Source: Jaminaea rosea
Taxonomy: Eukaryota > Basidiomycota > Exobasidiomycetes > Microstromatales
Direction of reading: 5' to 3'
DNA length: 64,000 nucleotides
Assembly: GCF_003144245.1 (NCBI RefSeq)
Contig: NW_020289975.1
Span: 1,941,496 to 2,005,495 of the forward strand
This document shows, in pieces, positions 43,233 through 53,384 of this stretch. Position numbers and translations under genes: made by a program. A model generated the notes under the pieces. The model searched no databases. It had not been told where the DNA came from and was given only the letters and a program-made list of their open reading frames with translations. The first letter of the stretch is position 1. Each line of letters begins with the position of its first letter.

Positions 43233-43886
43233 GGCGTTGATAATCTTCTATTGATGAAGCAGGGCAAAGGCTGCGGGATAGTTGCGTCGCAAGGGAAGGG
43301 GCAAGCCAGGGGGAGGACCTACGTGGAGATGGCTATGCTGCGCACTCGCTGCTGGTGGCGCTGCTCCCCTTTGAAATGCGCCGCTGTGACTGCCACGAGG
43401 TACGGCACACAGGCCCTTAGGGGAGTTATGCTCTGTGGAAGGGGAAATGAAGGATGGGGAGGGAGAAGTTGTTGTGATTGTGATGTCAAAGGGAACAAGG
43501 AGGTGGGTGACCTAGAGGTTTGACCCACTTAGCCGCCCCGCCGTGCCTTGCCTTGAGTCCGTCGGCGAGGCATTGCCGGCCTCAGCTCAACTCAACGTCT
43601 CTTGTCTTGGCTTGACTGAGCTCACCCATCCACCCACCCACCCACTTGCCTCTCCGCTTGCCCGTCTGACCCTCCGTTCCGCGCCCCCGAGCTCGACCTC
43701 AACTGAGACGCGGGACACGGATAGAGAGGCTACGAGCATCGACCTACTCGCTCCTGGAGATCCAAATCACTTACTCTCTCTCTCAAGCTGCAGTGCTGCG
43801 GGACATGGATATTGATGCACTCTCATAGCCTCAAGTGCTCTCTATCAAGACAGTTCACAGCGCAGCCCTAGCAGCACTCGCTCTTC
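43233..43886. other. Divergent promoter region BSD2 / NUP42
   Basis: No gene supported. It contains a CCCA repeat at 43625-43645. Confidence 0.6.
43625..43645 (+). repeat. CCCA microsatellite
   Basis: Five imperfect CCCA units lie in the BSD2/NUP42 intergenic region. Confidence 0.8.
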
Positions 43887-45701
43887 ATGGTAGTCTGCAA
43901 ATTCTTCCTCCAAGATCGCTGCGTCTTCGGCGACTCGTGCCGCAACGAGCACCCAACAGGCGGCTCAGCTAGCGGCGGCGGAGGCTTCGGCTCAACGTCC
44001 GCTTTTGGTGGTGGTGGAGCCGCTGGTGGTGGTGCTAGAGCGAGAAGCGGAGGCTTCGGATCAGCTGCACCTCCTCCCACCTTTGGCGGAGGAGGCTTTG
44101 GTGGTGCCAGTGGAGGGTCCGCTTTTGGCGCTAGCACCGGTGGCAGTGGCAGCGGAGCAGCGACTGGTTCTGCTTTTGGCAGCTTTGGCAACAAGACTGC
44201 TACTTTCGGCGGGCAAGGAGGTGGGACGACGACGAGCGCGTTTGGACAGCCTGCTACGGGGAGCGCCTTTGGCCAAGCAGCAGGGCCTACTGCTTTCGGT
44301 GGTGGTGGTGGCGGCGGTGGCGGCGGCTCAGCTTTTGGCGCTGCTCCCACCGGCTCAGCGTTTGGCAGCAGCGGTAGCGGCAGCGCCTCGGCTTTCGGAG
44401 GCGCAGCATCCACTGCGCCTTCAGCCTTCGGCCAGCCATCCGCCTTTGGCGCCTCTTCTCAGCCGCAGCAACAACAGCAATCAGGCTCAGCCTTCGGAGC
44501 CTCTCAGCCAAGCGTGTTCGGGTCCACTGCCGCGCAGTCAGCGCCACTTGGCGGGCCAGCAAACCAAGCCCCTCCCCACACCCACCCAGGGCAGGTGAAC
44601 CTCACCCCTTCCGGCCTGGAAGAAGACCTCAGACTCAATCGGCCCTTATACCGCCCTTCGGTATTTGGCCCAGCAAAATACGAGCCCAATCTACTCTTCT
44701 CTGGGTCAGACACCTCACCGGAGGAACTGCGCCTGCAGGCACTAGAGGCTGCGGGTACGAATAGGGGGCAGGAATATACAAACTATGAGGCGCAGCTGTT
44801 CGCCAGACATGATGGCGACGTGGGGAGGGCATTGGCTGACTCGAGAGGGGCGCATCAATTGGCGGAGCGCAATAGGGAAGAGGCGATCAAGAGGATGAAG
44901 GGGGGAAACAATCCCGCGCCCTCACAGCCTGCGGGATCGGCCTTTGGTGGCGGAACGCAACAGACAAATGTGTCTGCCTTTGGGTCGACGTCGACACCGC
45001 AGAAGCCTGCTGCGGCTTCCGCTTTTGGGCAGCCATCAGCTTTCGGCTCGACGACGACGCCTTCAACATCCGGCTTCGGACAGCCTAGCGCATTCGGTGG
45101 CGCGTCATTGCCAACACCATCAGCATTTGGGTCGGTAGGAAGCTCGGGAGGCTTTGGAGGCTTTGGCGCCGGCGCAGCAGGGACCGCTCAGCAGAGCTCG
45201 ACCAGCACGCCGTCCGCCTTTGGAGGGGGCGCTTCTGGCGGTGGTAGCTCAGCGTTCGGTCAGCCCTCCGCCTTTGGTCAACCATCAGCGTTTGGGTCCA
45301 CTGCCAATCAGGCACAGCCATCAACATCAGGGGGCTTTGGCCAGCCCAGCGCATTTGGGTCTGCCACGCCGTCATCGAGCGCGTTTGGAGGAGGAGCAGC
45401 GAGCACGCCGACACAGCCCTCAGCCTTTGGCGCATCGACCACTCCTGCAGCAGCGCCCACAGCACCATCAGCCTTTGGCGCCTCAAGTAGCGCCTTCGGC
45501 ACCTTCGGCAGCGGTAACAACGCAACGTCAACTGGCGGTTTCAGCAATACTGCTCCCCGTCCAGCAGCTCAAGATGATCCCTACGCAGCCTTGGCAACAA
45601 AGGAGGCGGATTTGCCGCAAGCGATCATGGATCTGTTCAATCAGGCTGAGTTCGAGTGGGGGAAAGTGCCAGGTGTTGAGCCACCATTGAGTGTGAGATG
45701 A
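43887..45701 (+). CDS. NUP42: FG-nucleoporin Nup42/Amo1 with CCCH zinc finger
   Basis: Single exon, 604 residues. It opens with a CCCH finger, CKFFLQDRCVFGDSCRNEH (C-x7-C-x5-C-x3-H). Two blocks of Gly/Ser/Ala-rich sequence with dozens of FG dipeptides, many as SAFG or PSAFG, flank a structured segment (~235-345) with GLEEDLRLNRPLYRPSVFGP and NYEAQLFARHDGDVGRALAD. The C-terminus (LPQAIMDLFNQAEFEWGKVP) matches the Gle1-binding end of Nup42 proteins, where FEWGKVP is conserved. Nup42 sits on the cytoplasmic face of the nuclear pore and stimulates Gle1/Dbp5 in mRNA export. It is convergent with TPA1, 75 bases apart. Confidence 0.92.
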   Translation: MVVCKFFLQDRCVFGDSCRNEHPTGGSASGGGGFGSTSAFGGGGAAGGGARARSGGFGSAAPPPTFGGGGFGGASGGSAFGASTGGSGSGAATGSAFGSFGNKTATFGGQGGGTTTSAFGQPATGSAFGQAAGPTAFGGGGGGGGGGSAFGAAPTGSAFGSSGSGSASAFGGAASTAPSAFGQPSAFGASSQPQQQQQSGSAFGASQPSVFGSTAAQSAPLGGPANQAPPHTHPGQVNLTPSGLEEDLRLNRPLYRPSVFGPAKYEPNLLFSGSDTSPEELRLQALEAAGTNRGQEYTNYEAQLFARHDGDVGRALADSRGAHQLAERNREEAIKRMKGGNNPAPSQPAGSAFGGGTQQTNVSAFGSTSTPQKPAAASAFGQPSAFGSTTTPSTSGFGQPSAFGGASLPTPSAFGSVGSSGGFGGFGAGAAGTAQQSSTSTPSAFGGGASGGGSSAFGQPSAFGQPSAFGSTANQAQPSTSGGFGQPSAFGSATPSSSAFGGGAASTPTQPSAFGASTTPAAAPTAPSAFGASSSAFGTFGSGNNATSTGGFSNTAPRPAAQDDPYAALATKEADLPQAIMDLFNQAEFEWGKVPGVEPPLSVR

Positions 45702-45776
45702 CGGAAGGTGCGGAAAGAGAGAAGAAATCTATGTAACATTACACATCGTGCCATTCACATCGACAATCACACGGCA

Positions 45777-47864
45777 TCACGCCTTCATCTTCTGATCCTC
45801 CTCTCCATCCTCTTCATCCTCCTCCTCAACAGCTCCCACGGTATACTCCCCAATGAGGTCCCATCTGCTCCCTCCTGCGCTCGCATTGAGGTATTTGATA
45901 AAGTGCAGCACGCCCTCGTCTCTCAAGGCGACGGAGAGGGTGTTGAAGGACGGCGTGAGGTTGAGAAGGACGCCGTCAAAGTCTGAATCGGCGTCATCAT
46001 CGTCGAGCTCTTCCATTTCCTCGTCTTCGCCCTCCTCATCCTCGGCTTTCTGGCCATCCTTGGACTCTGCTGCGTTGCCCTCCTCCTTCTTCTCTCCGCT
46101 GGGATCGCCATTCTTGGCGCCAGACCCACCTTGCCTATACACCTCCCCTGTAGCTCCCTCGTCTTCATCATCTGGAGCCATATAGCATGCCCATCCTCCA
46201 GCCTCGCCGCTCATCCACTTCCCCGCGACATCCTTTGCCTGCTTCTTGCTCAATTGCGATGAGCCAGCCTTCTTCGCTGAAACGGCTGCAGCAGCAGTCT
46301 TCCTCTTCTTGCCCGCAGCCAACCCAGTCGGCCCCGCCGGCCCGCCGGCAGCGTCCAACGCAATACGTCCTACGTCCGGTGTGAGGCCGAAAGTGACGTC
46401 GAGGACCGTCTCCTCGTCTGCGCGTGCGAGCGTGTAGTCCAGTCCAGGCCTAAAGCGACGAGCCTCAAAGGGTCGATGCGCCAGTGGTACGAGCTGGGAG
46501 ATGTTTGCTAGGAAGTGCCTGAAGGCGGGACTGGGCAGCACTGTCGTTCGGAGAAGGTCGAGGAGCTCGAGCGGCTCCTCGTAGGGGATGGTGTTGGGCA
46601 GTGTTGGGTTGGCTGCGCTGGGGAGCCGAGGCTTCTGCGACGCTCTGAGGGAGACATAGCGCTGCCTATGCGGCGGGCCAATGAGCTCCCAGTCCTTTGA
46701 GACGCCCGCATCTTGTGAAGGGATTACGATGCCCTCTTCACCTTTGCCGCGCTGCCACCACCTGAAACCAGCTTCATCGTCCAGCGCCTTCAGGCCCTTC
46801 TCCATCGCTGCCGCTACTTTTGAGTTGAAGATGTCGCTGAGCAAGATGTGGGATTCGTCGCCAAACTTCTCAAAAAGTTGAGCCTGCGTCTTGGGGGCGA
46901 GGTAGGACGGGTTCAAGAAGGGCTTGAGGAAGTCGACATCGTCCTGCGTCATTTGCGAGCCAGGCAGAGGCGGGTCCAGCCCTTCCGGGTAAGGCGTAAA
47001 GGAAGCAGCAGCCCTCTTGGCTCCCAATCCCGCGGCGCTGGCATGTTCCTTGCGCTCTGCCTCCTCGCGATCCTCGTCCGCCTGATCGAAACCAGGCTCA
47101 TCACTCTGCGGGCGATGGAACCATCCAGAGATGCTCAAACGGGAAGCCGTGGGGTGGCACACCTCCTCGACCGAGTGGAAGGAGTGTCCAGGCTGCACGG
47201 CGAAGAAGGTATACTGGTTCCACTTGGGCGGGATCGAGACAGATGGGACCGTCTCTGGTTCTCTTGGCTCACCCTCGGACTTTGCCGGCTTGACAGGGTA
47301 GAGCTCGAGTGCACCTCCCCACTCGGGCTGCCAAGGGTGAGCAGGGTCTGGCAGGTAAAGGATGTAAGAGACTCGACGAGTCGCAATGACATCGTCGTGG
47401 TTGAGGAGGTGACATCCCGAGCGGTAGTCGTTGATGCTCATATCCTTCTTCTTTGCGCTCAGTGGTCCGCAACCCGTGACATCCTGGAGCCATCGACGGA
47501 ACTCTGGCGAGTACATGGCATCGCGCACCTTGAGGAGGCTGGTGAGGCGCGCCGCTTCTGGTGCCTCAAGCCCGTCGAGGTTGGCCAGGTCGCCCGTTTG
47601 ATTGACCTTGTAGATATCCGTCTCTTTGTCCGCGAAGCGCAGCTCTTCGATGATCTCTGTTCGCGCCTTCTGGAGGAGCTCGTCGTTGATGAGGCCGTCG
47701 ACGACGGCATGGCGGTATGGTTGCGACGTCGAGTAGGATGAGGCCACCTTGGCGCGGGTGTCCGGGGCGAGGACATCAGGCGCAAAGCGAGCCTTGATCT
47801 CTTCGCGGACCTCTTCGGCAGGGGTGCCGTTGCCGTTGCTCTTGGCGTCGGCGGTGCTGCTCAT
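45777..47864 (-). CDS. TPA1: Prolyl 3,4-dihydroxylase Tpa1/OGFOD1
   Basis: Single exon, 695 residues. The catalytic double-stranded beta-helix in the first half has iron ligands His and Asp in CHLLNHDDVI and the distal His in GHSFHSVEEV, with RLSISGWFHRP giving the 2-oxoglutarate-binding arginine. SYILYLPDPAHPWQPEWGGALELY is the conserved strand between them. The second, non-catalytic domain spans ~320-690, with an acidic Asp/Glu-rich insertion (~595-650) before DFDGVLLNLTPSFNTL. The enzyme hydroxylates a proline of ribosomal protein uS12 and affects translation termination. The Lys/Glu-rich insert makes it slightly longer than yeast Tpa1 (644 residues). Confidence 0.94.
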   Translation of the reverse strand: MSSTADAKSNGNGTPAEEVREEIKARFAPDVLAPDTRAKVASSYSTSQPYRHAVVDGLINDELLQKARTEIIEELRFADKETDIYKVNQTGDLANLDGLEAPEAARLTSLLKVRDAMYSPEFRRWLQDVTGCGPLSAKKKDMSINDYRSGCHLLNHDDVIATRRVSYILYLPDPAHPWQPEWGGALELYPVKPAKSEGEPREPETVPSVSIPPKWNQYTFFAVQPGHSFHSVEEVCHPTASRLSISGWFHRPQSDEPGFDQADEDREEAERKEHASAAGLGAKRAAASFTPYPEGLDPPLPGSQMTQDDVDFLKPFLNPSYLAPKTQAQLFEKFGDESHILLSDIFNSKVAAAMEKGLKALDDEAGFRWWQRGKGEEGIVIPSQDAGVSKDWELIGPPHRQRYVSLRASQKPRLPSAANPTLPNTIPYEEPLELLDLLRTTVLPSPAFRHFLANISQLVPLAHRPFEARRFRPGLDYTLARADEETVLDVTFGLTPDVGRIALDAAGGPAGPTGLAAGKKRKTAAAAVSAKKAGSSQLSKKQAKDVAGKWMSGEAGGWACYMAPDDEDEGATGEVYRQGGSGAKNGDPSGEKKEEGNAAESKDGQKAEDEEGEDEEMEELDDDDADSDFDGVLLNLTPSFNTLSVALRDEGVLHFIKYLNASAGGSRWDLIGEYTVGAVEEEDEEDGEEDQKMKA

Positions 47865-48182
47865 GGCGTTGGTGATGGTGATTGAGTCGATTGTAGCGGA
47901 AGGAGGGCGTCAACCGGCAGCAGCAGCTTCCTCGAGGTCAAATTCCCTTCCTTCTTGCTCCGCCCGCCTGCCGGAACGGAACTGGTTGACTGTCTGGCAT
48001 TGGCTTTGGAAATCGGGTCAGACGGAGCGGCAAAGGCGGCGGCGGCGAAGGGTGGAGCAGAGGAAGCAAGCAAGCAAGCAAGCGTCAGTCCGATGTGCGA
48101 GGACCGAGGGAGCAAGCACATCATTGCTAAGGAGCCGGTGTGGTGCTGCCAGGGCAACTCACCTTCCTATCCATCCCTTCGA
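47865..48182. other. Divergent promoter region TPA1 / BNA3
   Basis: 318 bases with no gene. A perfect AAGC pentamer repeat lies at 48064-48083. Confidence 0.65.
48064..48083 (+). repeat. AAGC x5 microsatellite
   Basis: Five perfect copies of AAGC lie 100 bases before the BNA3 start codon, within its likely 5' leader or core promoter. Confidence 0.9.
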
Positions 48183-49739
48183 ATGCTCATCAGGCCAGCT
48201 ACATCTCTAAGCCACTCACCCCTCGCACGCTTCGCCGCCGCCGCCTGCTTCAGCACCATGAGCTCCGCCTCATCTGCGCATCAGCAAGCGCAAAACCCCA
48301 ACCCAATGGCCAAATCCTCCAAGATCGGCATCGTAACAGACCGCATACACGATGAATACACTCGCGGGCCCGATGTCTGGTCGACATTCAATCCCGCTGT
48401 ATTCCCTGATTGCGTCAATCTAGGGCAAGGTTTCATGAACTGGGCTCCACCGGCCTTCATTCGCGAGTCGCTGCAGGAGCTATCAGACAAACGAGTCGAC
48501 GTTCACCACTACTCGCACCCAAAGGGGAGGCCGAGGCTGAGGAAAGCGATTGCGGACCATCTCAGCGAGCAATACCGTAAGCCTCGCGACCCCAGCCAAG
48601 ATCTTGTAGCTGGCGGCTCGTCATCCCTCCCCAAGCAGCGCAAGGATGTAGGCGCTCAGCTGGACCCAGAGACCGAAGTCCAAATCACTTCTGGCGCAAA
48701 CGGGGCAATCTACTGCGCCACGACCGCCTTTCTCGAGCCAGGGGATGAAGTCATTTTCATTTCGCCACACTTCGATCAATACCAGTGCGAGGTGACCTTC
48801 ATGGGCGCCAAGCCTGTGCCAATTGCATTGCTGCCGCCGAAGGAGGTACGAGGGTCAAAGGGAAGCGATTGGAAGCTGGATTGGGAAAAGATCGAGGAGG
48901 CCATGAAATCGCCCAAGTGCAAGGTAAGGAATTGCGCCAGTACGCGGTGTTTGGGAGGCACCGCATGCTGACTCGCCTCCTCCGTGCTCTCGTAGGCCAT
49001 CATCTTCAACACGCCGCACAACCCTGTAGGAAAGGTGTACGACGATGAGGAGATCTCGCGCCTCGCCTCACTTTGCATCAAGTACGATTTGCTCTGCATT
49101 GCAGACGAGGTGTACGACATCCTCACTTTCGACAGCAAGCCTCACCTGCGCATTGCGTCGTACGAGGGCATGTGGAACAGGACGATTACCATAAGCTCAG
49201 CGGGCAAGGCCTTTGCTGCTACAGGATGGAGAATCGGATGGGCTGTTGGCCCTCCTCATCTCATCAAGCCAGTTCTCGTCGTCTCAACCCGCATCAGCTT
49301 CTCCACCAATAGCATTGCAGCAGAGGCAGCGGCGGTAGGCGTAGAGGAAGCGGCGCAACGCGGCTTCTACCAGTCTCAGATCCAAGAATACGAAGCTCGC
49401 CGTGGGCAACTCTGCTCTGCCCTCGACACCCTTGGCCTGCCGTACACCCTCCCAGAAGGCGCCTACTTCATCATGGTCGATGCCTCTGCGATCCAGATTC
49501 CCGAGGACTACCCTTTCCCTGAAGATGTGCAGAAGCACTACCGGACTGCCTATTTCGTGGCCAAGGAGGCCAAAGTCGTTTGCATCCCGGCGACGGCCTT
49601 TGTGAGCGAGGAGCATGTGCCCATGTTTGAGAAGTGGCTAAGGTTGAGCTTCTGTAAGGACGAGGAAGGGAGAGAGGGTGGTGAGCTCGAGAAGGGTGGC
49701 AAGCAGTTGCAGGCGCTCAAGAAGTATATCAAGGCGTGA
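48183..49739 (+). CDS. BNA3: Kynurenine aminotransferase
   Basis: Two exons, 48183-48923 and 48996-49739, encode 494 residues. The fold-type I PLP core reads VNLGQGFMNWAPPAFI, HHYSHPKGRPRLRKAIADHL, TSGANGAIYCATTAFLEPGDEV, FNTPHNPVGKVY and ADEVYDILTF. The Schiff-base lysine lies in SSAGKAFAATGWRIGWAVGP, and the carboxylate-binding arginine is near WLRLSFCK. It matches Bna3/KAT enzymes that make kynurenic acid from kynurenine. The N-terminus MLIRPATSLSHSPLARFAAAACFST resembles a mitochondrial presequence. An internal ATG at 48258 could give a cytosolic form. The donor is GTAAGG. Confidence 0.93.
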
Positions 49740-50056
49740 TCGGGGCTGGGGTAGAGATCGTTATCTGTCTGTACATGCGTACTCATCGTCTCGGTAATGT
49801 CGCATTCGCATAGACTAGATGAGCATGAGGGGTGAGCACGCACGCGCCAGTCCCGAGGTGTTGGTTTGATTGCTCTGTCCGCACGGCTGCCGGCACTCTT
49901 TGGTTTGTCTCCGTCGTCTCCTACGCAACCGATCAAGCGCGCTCAATGATCTGCAAGGCGCCGTAGCCTACTGTGCTCAAGGTCTACCTCCTCATCATCA
50001 TCTTCTTCTTCTTCTTCTCGTCATCTCCTGCTTCAACGCTATAGGACTTGGCTGGA
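49740..50056. other. Intergenic BNA3 to ERD1-like gene
   Basis: 317 bases with no gene. It includes a CTT-rich tract near 50007-50025 in the likely leader of the next gene. Confidence 0.6.
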
Positions 50057-52049
50057 ATGTCCCTCCCACGGGAGGCGGCGGCGGCGGCGGCGCCTTTGCT
50101 CAGGCTACGCGACGAATATCGATCGACGCATCCCTTCTCGGAAGTCTTCCCGCCACCCTATCGCGTCATTCTCCTTCTCAGCCTCGGAGTACTATGCTGG
50201 GCAGCTAACATACACGGGCTTCGAGTGTTGGGTCTCAAGCCGGATGAGCTTCTTGCTGCTAGTGGCAGTGGACCACGATTGGGGGAGGAAGCCGAGGACG
50301 ACGAGGATGGGGCTGCGGGACCAGCGCCTTTGCCCGTTCATGCGACGAGGAAGCATGGCAGTGAAGATGGGCAGGGAGAGGCAGGCTTGTCAATACGAGG
50401 CGGCAGTAGCAGCAATGGCGTCAATGGGTCTCACCACGTCGAAAGGCACTGGATCTCTTACGCTCCCCGCGGCATCTACGGCATCGCCGCCATGCTGGCC
50501 GCCTGGGCGTTAGGGCATTGTGAGTACCAACCTCACCCCCCTGTCGACACCATCTCCGAACTATGAAGCTGACCCTACTTCCTGTCCTGACTCATCGCGC
50601 AGGGTTCTTCTTTCGCCTCTATGTCTCACGCCAGGGCGACCCAAGTGGGCGTCACGCGCAAGCCTTTCAAGGCATAGCGGTCCTGGGCGTCTTCGTTGCT
50701 GCACTCTGGCCGGGCAATGTTCTCTACAAGGGGAGACGCAAACAGTTCGGAAGGTGTGCAGGCGGCGATTCAAGAGTATCGCAGCTGTCAATACTGATCC
50801 TCATCGATGACGCTCTCTCGCACCCGCCCACAGATCCCTCCTGCCGCTCCTTCTGCCGCGCCCTCTGTTCTTTCGCGCCCCGACCTTTCCCTCCATCCTC
50901 CTAGCAGACATCCTCACGTCCTTTGCCAAAGTCTTCGGCGACGTATGGCTGACGGCCTGCTTCCTCGTGCCACGGAAGGAGCACCACACCTGGTGGAACG
51001 GAAGAGGTTCGTGGGTCGTACCCGTCCTGGTATCGTACCCGTATGCGGTCAGGTTAATTCAGTGCTTGGCTGAGTATAGGTATAGCAAGGGACCGGCCGC
51101 ATACGGCGGGGCAATCAAGCAGAAGAGCCGACGACCCCTGGCAAACGCACTGAAGTACGCTAGTGCTTTTCCCGTCATCTGTGAGCATGAGAGGGCAACT
51201 TACTTGATAGCGTTGGCCTGGGTTCACTCGTCATCCTTTACCTCTCTTCGCTCGCACGTAGGGATCTCCGCCTCTCAGTCCTCACGCGCCGGCGCCGTTC
51301 CAGACCAAGACGAGGACGGAGGCTCCCTCTGGCGCTGGTGGTTCCTCTCTGTCCTGGTCAACTCTCTCTTCTCCTTCTGGTGGGATGTGACCAATGATTG
51401 GGGATTGGAAGTATTCAAGCCGGAGACGTGGACAAGCAAGGAGCACCATCAGCAGCAGCAACACAACCAGCAGAGGAGACGAAGCTCGTTTGATGGGAAC
51501 GGAGTGGAACAAAGACCAGGGGGGATGCATCGCCGCGGTTTGAGTACGTGGCCTGCACCAAGAGGAGCAGCTGTGAACGAGGCGGTTGTAGATGAGTATG
51601 GAGAGGAAGAGGGGATGGAAAGTGGGGACGCCTCCTCTTCTGCTCTGCTTGATGTGCCGTTGCGCTCCTCACCTTCGCGCTCACACCATCTCCATGGTCA
51701 TTCCCACGGCCACGCACGGCAAGCCTCACGCCTGCTGCGTCGTCCCTCTGAAGGGTTCCCCACCCTCTTCCCGCCCACGGTATACCAAGCCGCCATCCTC
51801 CTCGACCTGGTGCTCCGCTTCACCTGGTCGCTCAAGCTTTCCCCTCACCTGGCGCAGCTGGTGGATCTGGAGAGTGGAGTCTTCGTGCTCGAGGCGCTTG
51901 AGATTTTGAGAAGGTGCGGCTGGGTCTTCCTCAGGTGTGAATGGGAAAGTGTAAAGAGAAGAAGAGCTAGAGAGGTGTTGCGCGGGGGCAGGGTCAGGGA
52001 GGGGGTCAAGGAGGTGGATGAGGTCATACTGGAAGGACTGCAGAGATGA
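50057..52049 (+). CDS. ERD1: EXS-domain Golgi/ER membrane protein, Erd1-like
   Basis: Four exons, 50057-50519, 50603-50753, 50834-51180 and 51262-52049, encode 582 residues. The N-terminus has a membrane helix (YRVILLLSLGVLCWAANIHGL). The EXS domain core reads LADILTSFAKVFGDVWLTACF, then WVVPVLVSYPYAVRLIQCLAEYR, LKYASAFPVI and WWFLSVLVNSLFSFWWDVTNDWGL. Yeast Erd1 is needed to retain ER lumenal proteins and recycles phosphate from the Golgi. A His/Ser-rich loop of ~120 residues (SRSHHLHGHSHGHARQAS) interrupts the domain, which is larger than in yeast (362 residues). The third intron (81 bases) keeps frame if retained, but removing it gives FPVIW-ISASQSS, a better domain fit. Confidence 0.82.
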
Positions 52050-52162
52050 GGTCGTGTGGGCGAACGGAAAGTAGTGGATCGCAGCAGAACGCAACGCAAG
52101 CGCATGCTTCATCTTCCTTGCAATCTCTGTGCTAGATTGACGTGGTATTTCCTGTGCCTCAC

Positions 52163-53170
52163 TCAATCCTCCTGGTCGTCTTCTCCCTCTCCGACCGTGG
52201 CAAAGCTCAAAGTCTCCACCCTCGCCTTTCCCTTTGTTTCCACCTCCAACAACTCATTCAAGACCTTCAAAGCCCCCGGATCGATGGTTGCAATGAGCTC
52301 CCACTCCTCGCCATCCCACTCCTCATCCTCCACCTTCTCGACATTCGGCATGACCTTGTCCTTGCACTTCTTGCCCTCCTTTGCCGGCATAGTGATCCTG
52401 ACGCGCATCCTGGCCCTTTCGAGGGGCAACGTCTTTGCAGCCTGGATGGACTTGATGACGTCGAGGGATTGGGATTTCGCTGTCTTGCCCGTCTTTACCG
52501 AATAGTGGATCTCGGACATGGCCTTTTCTATTACGCCTACCGTGTAGGGTCGCTTGGTGGACGGGTCGACGCAGCGTGAGGCTACTTGAGTAGCTATGTC
52601 GCGCCAGAGGGAGCTGAGTTCGGCATTGCGCTCTTTTTCGCCTACTTGGAGTTCGCCCTGCGTGTGCGAGGAGTAGGTGGAAAATGTCAGTGTGAAACGG
52701 CGCGCTGATGGGCATGGGAAGGCGAATGAGCTGACCTTCTTGAGGATCTGCGTAGCGACACGGAGGGATGAGCTGGTCAGCATACAGCCACGCTGACTTG
52801 TGGTCATTTTCGTAACCGACTGACCTCAAGCGTGATCTTCTCGCGATCTGTAGTCCCAAAGGCCTTCTGCAAGTCCTCTTGCGGCGCTACTTGGCCCTTA
52901 GACACGTTGACGAAGACGTTCTCAATCTGCACCACCTCATCGAGGTCTGTCTCCCTGCAGGCGAGGCGAGAACAGAGGAGGAAAGGCTGATCGTCATCGT
53001 TGGATCCTCGTCTCGTCTGCCTCTCTGCTGCTGCGCACTCACACTCCCGTGCGCCACTCTCGGACCTTGTTCTTGTAGCAAGCAATCTCGAATCTCTTGC
53101 CTCCCTTCTTGAGTCGGACGACCGAGACGTTTGTGAGCTTGATCTGGTTGGCCGGCTGGTTGATGGGCAT
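52163..53170 (-). CDS. SDO1: Ribosome maturation factor SBDS/Sdo1
   Basis: Four exons on the minus strand, 53170-53043, 52954-52825, 52747-52736 and 52657-52163, encode 254 residues, the family length. Domain I begins [20 protein letters not shown] and contains [13 protein letters not shown] and [38 protein letters not shown] is reconstructed from a 12-base exon joined to exon 4, and matches the family motif I-L-x-K-G-E-x-Q. Domains II and III follow ([39 protein letters not shown]). SBDS with Efl1 releases Tif6 from the 60S subunit. The donors of introns 2 and 3 are GTCAGT and GTCAGC, both unlike the GTGAGT norm here. Confidence 0.93.
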
Positions 53171-53384
53171 TGCGAAGGCTGGAGATGAAGGCAACGGACG
53201 CAGTACAAAGGTAAGACAACGCCGAGCCTCGCTCGACACGAGGGTCTTAGTGGAAATCTTGATAGTGGATTACATAAGCTGCACGAGCCACCCACAAAGT
53301 CAATGCGGGGCTAGTCAGAGTTGATTGCCTCAGCCGCCGGCCGCATCGCATCCTTGACCTCCGATCCATACATTCATCATCATC

